Origin: Planctomycetota bacterium
Lineage (GTDB): Bacteria; Planctomycetota; Planctomycetia; Pirellulales; Thermoguttaceae
Direction: 5' to 3'
NCBI GenBank assembly: GCA_023621895.1
Contig: JAMOAF010000280.1
Span: forward strand, 1 to 5,943
Length of the DNA: 5,943 nt
Shown here piece by piece: positions 5,943-5,943 of the stretch. Position 1 is the stretch's first letter. Every line of letters starts with the position of its first letter. The translations under genes and the position numbers were made by a program. The notes under the pieces are model-generated. The model was not told the DNA's origin. It worked only from the letters and a program-made list of their open reading frames with translations, and made no database searches.

Positions 5943-5943
5943 C

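Noticed and set aside
1..5943. CRISPR array, toxin-antitoxin pair, phage genes or transposase
   Set aside because: No regularly spaced direct repeats and no recognisable proteins of these classes were seen on either strand.

Overview
The window reads as a GC-rich bacterial chromosome segment (well above 60% G+C by eye, with strong G/C preference at third codon positions). The gene types suggest a planctomycete or a related PVC-group bacterium: a heparinase II/III-family polysaccharide lyase, a secreted multidomain carbohydrate-active-type protein, a divergent elongation factor P and a DinB-fold protein, all loosely packed on both strands. This assignment is an inference from gene content; no rRNA or other marker is present.

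Layout, left to right. Bases 1-1206 (+) hold the C-terminal part of a heparinase II/III-like protein cut by the window edge. It converges on an EF-P family gene (1253-1822, -). A divergent intergenic region of about 236 bp follows, with two adjacent short hairpins. Next comes a secreted protein of about 591 aa (2059-3834, +), in which a carbohydrate-binding-like beta-sandwich appears to be inserted within a glycoside-hydrolase-like barrel. The convergent gap after it (3835-4091) is dominated by a nested palindromic element (3934-4109), whose right arm supplies the last codons and stop of a DinB-like gene (4092-4571, -). A divergent gap of 212 bp leads to a LysE/RhtB-family exporter (4784-5422, +). 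The right end holds an ORF of unknown function that looks coding in its first two thirds (about 5430-5770) but lacks a convincing start. A sigma70-like promoter candidate lies at the extreme right edge.

The genes do not form an obvious operon. Orientation alternates and each gene has its own spacer, so functional coupling is weak. The only thematic link is polysaccharide handling, shared by the heparinase-like protein and the large secreted protein, with the EF-P gene lying between them. I see no evidence for a CRISPR array, phage, toxin-antitoxin pair or defence system. The most unusual items are the EF-P paralogue without lysine at the modified loop position, the nested palindrome overlapping the DinB-like gene end, and the architecture of the large secreted protein.
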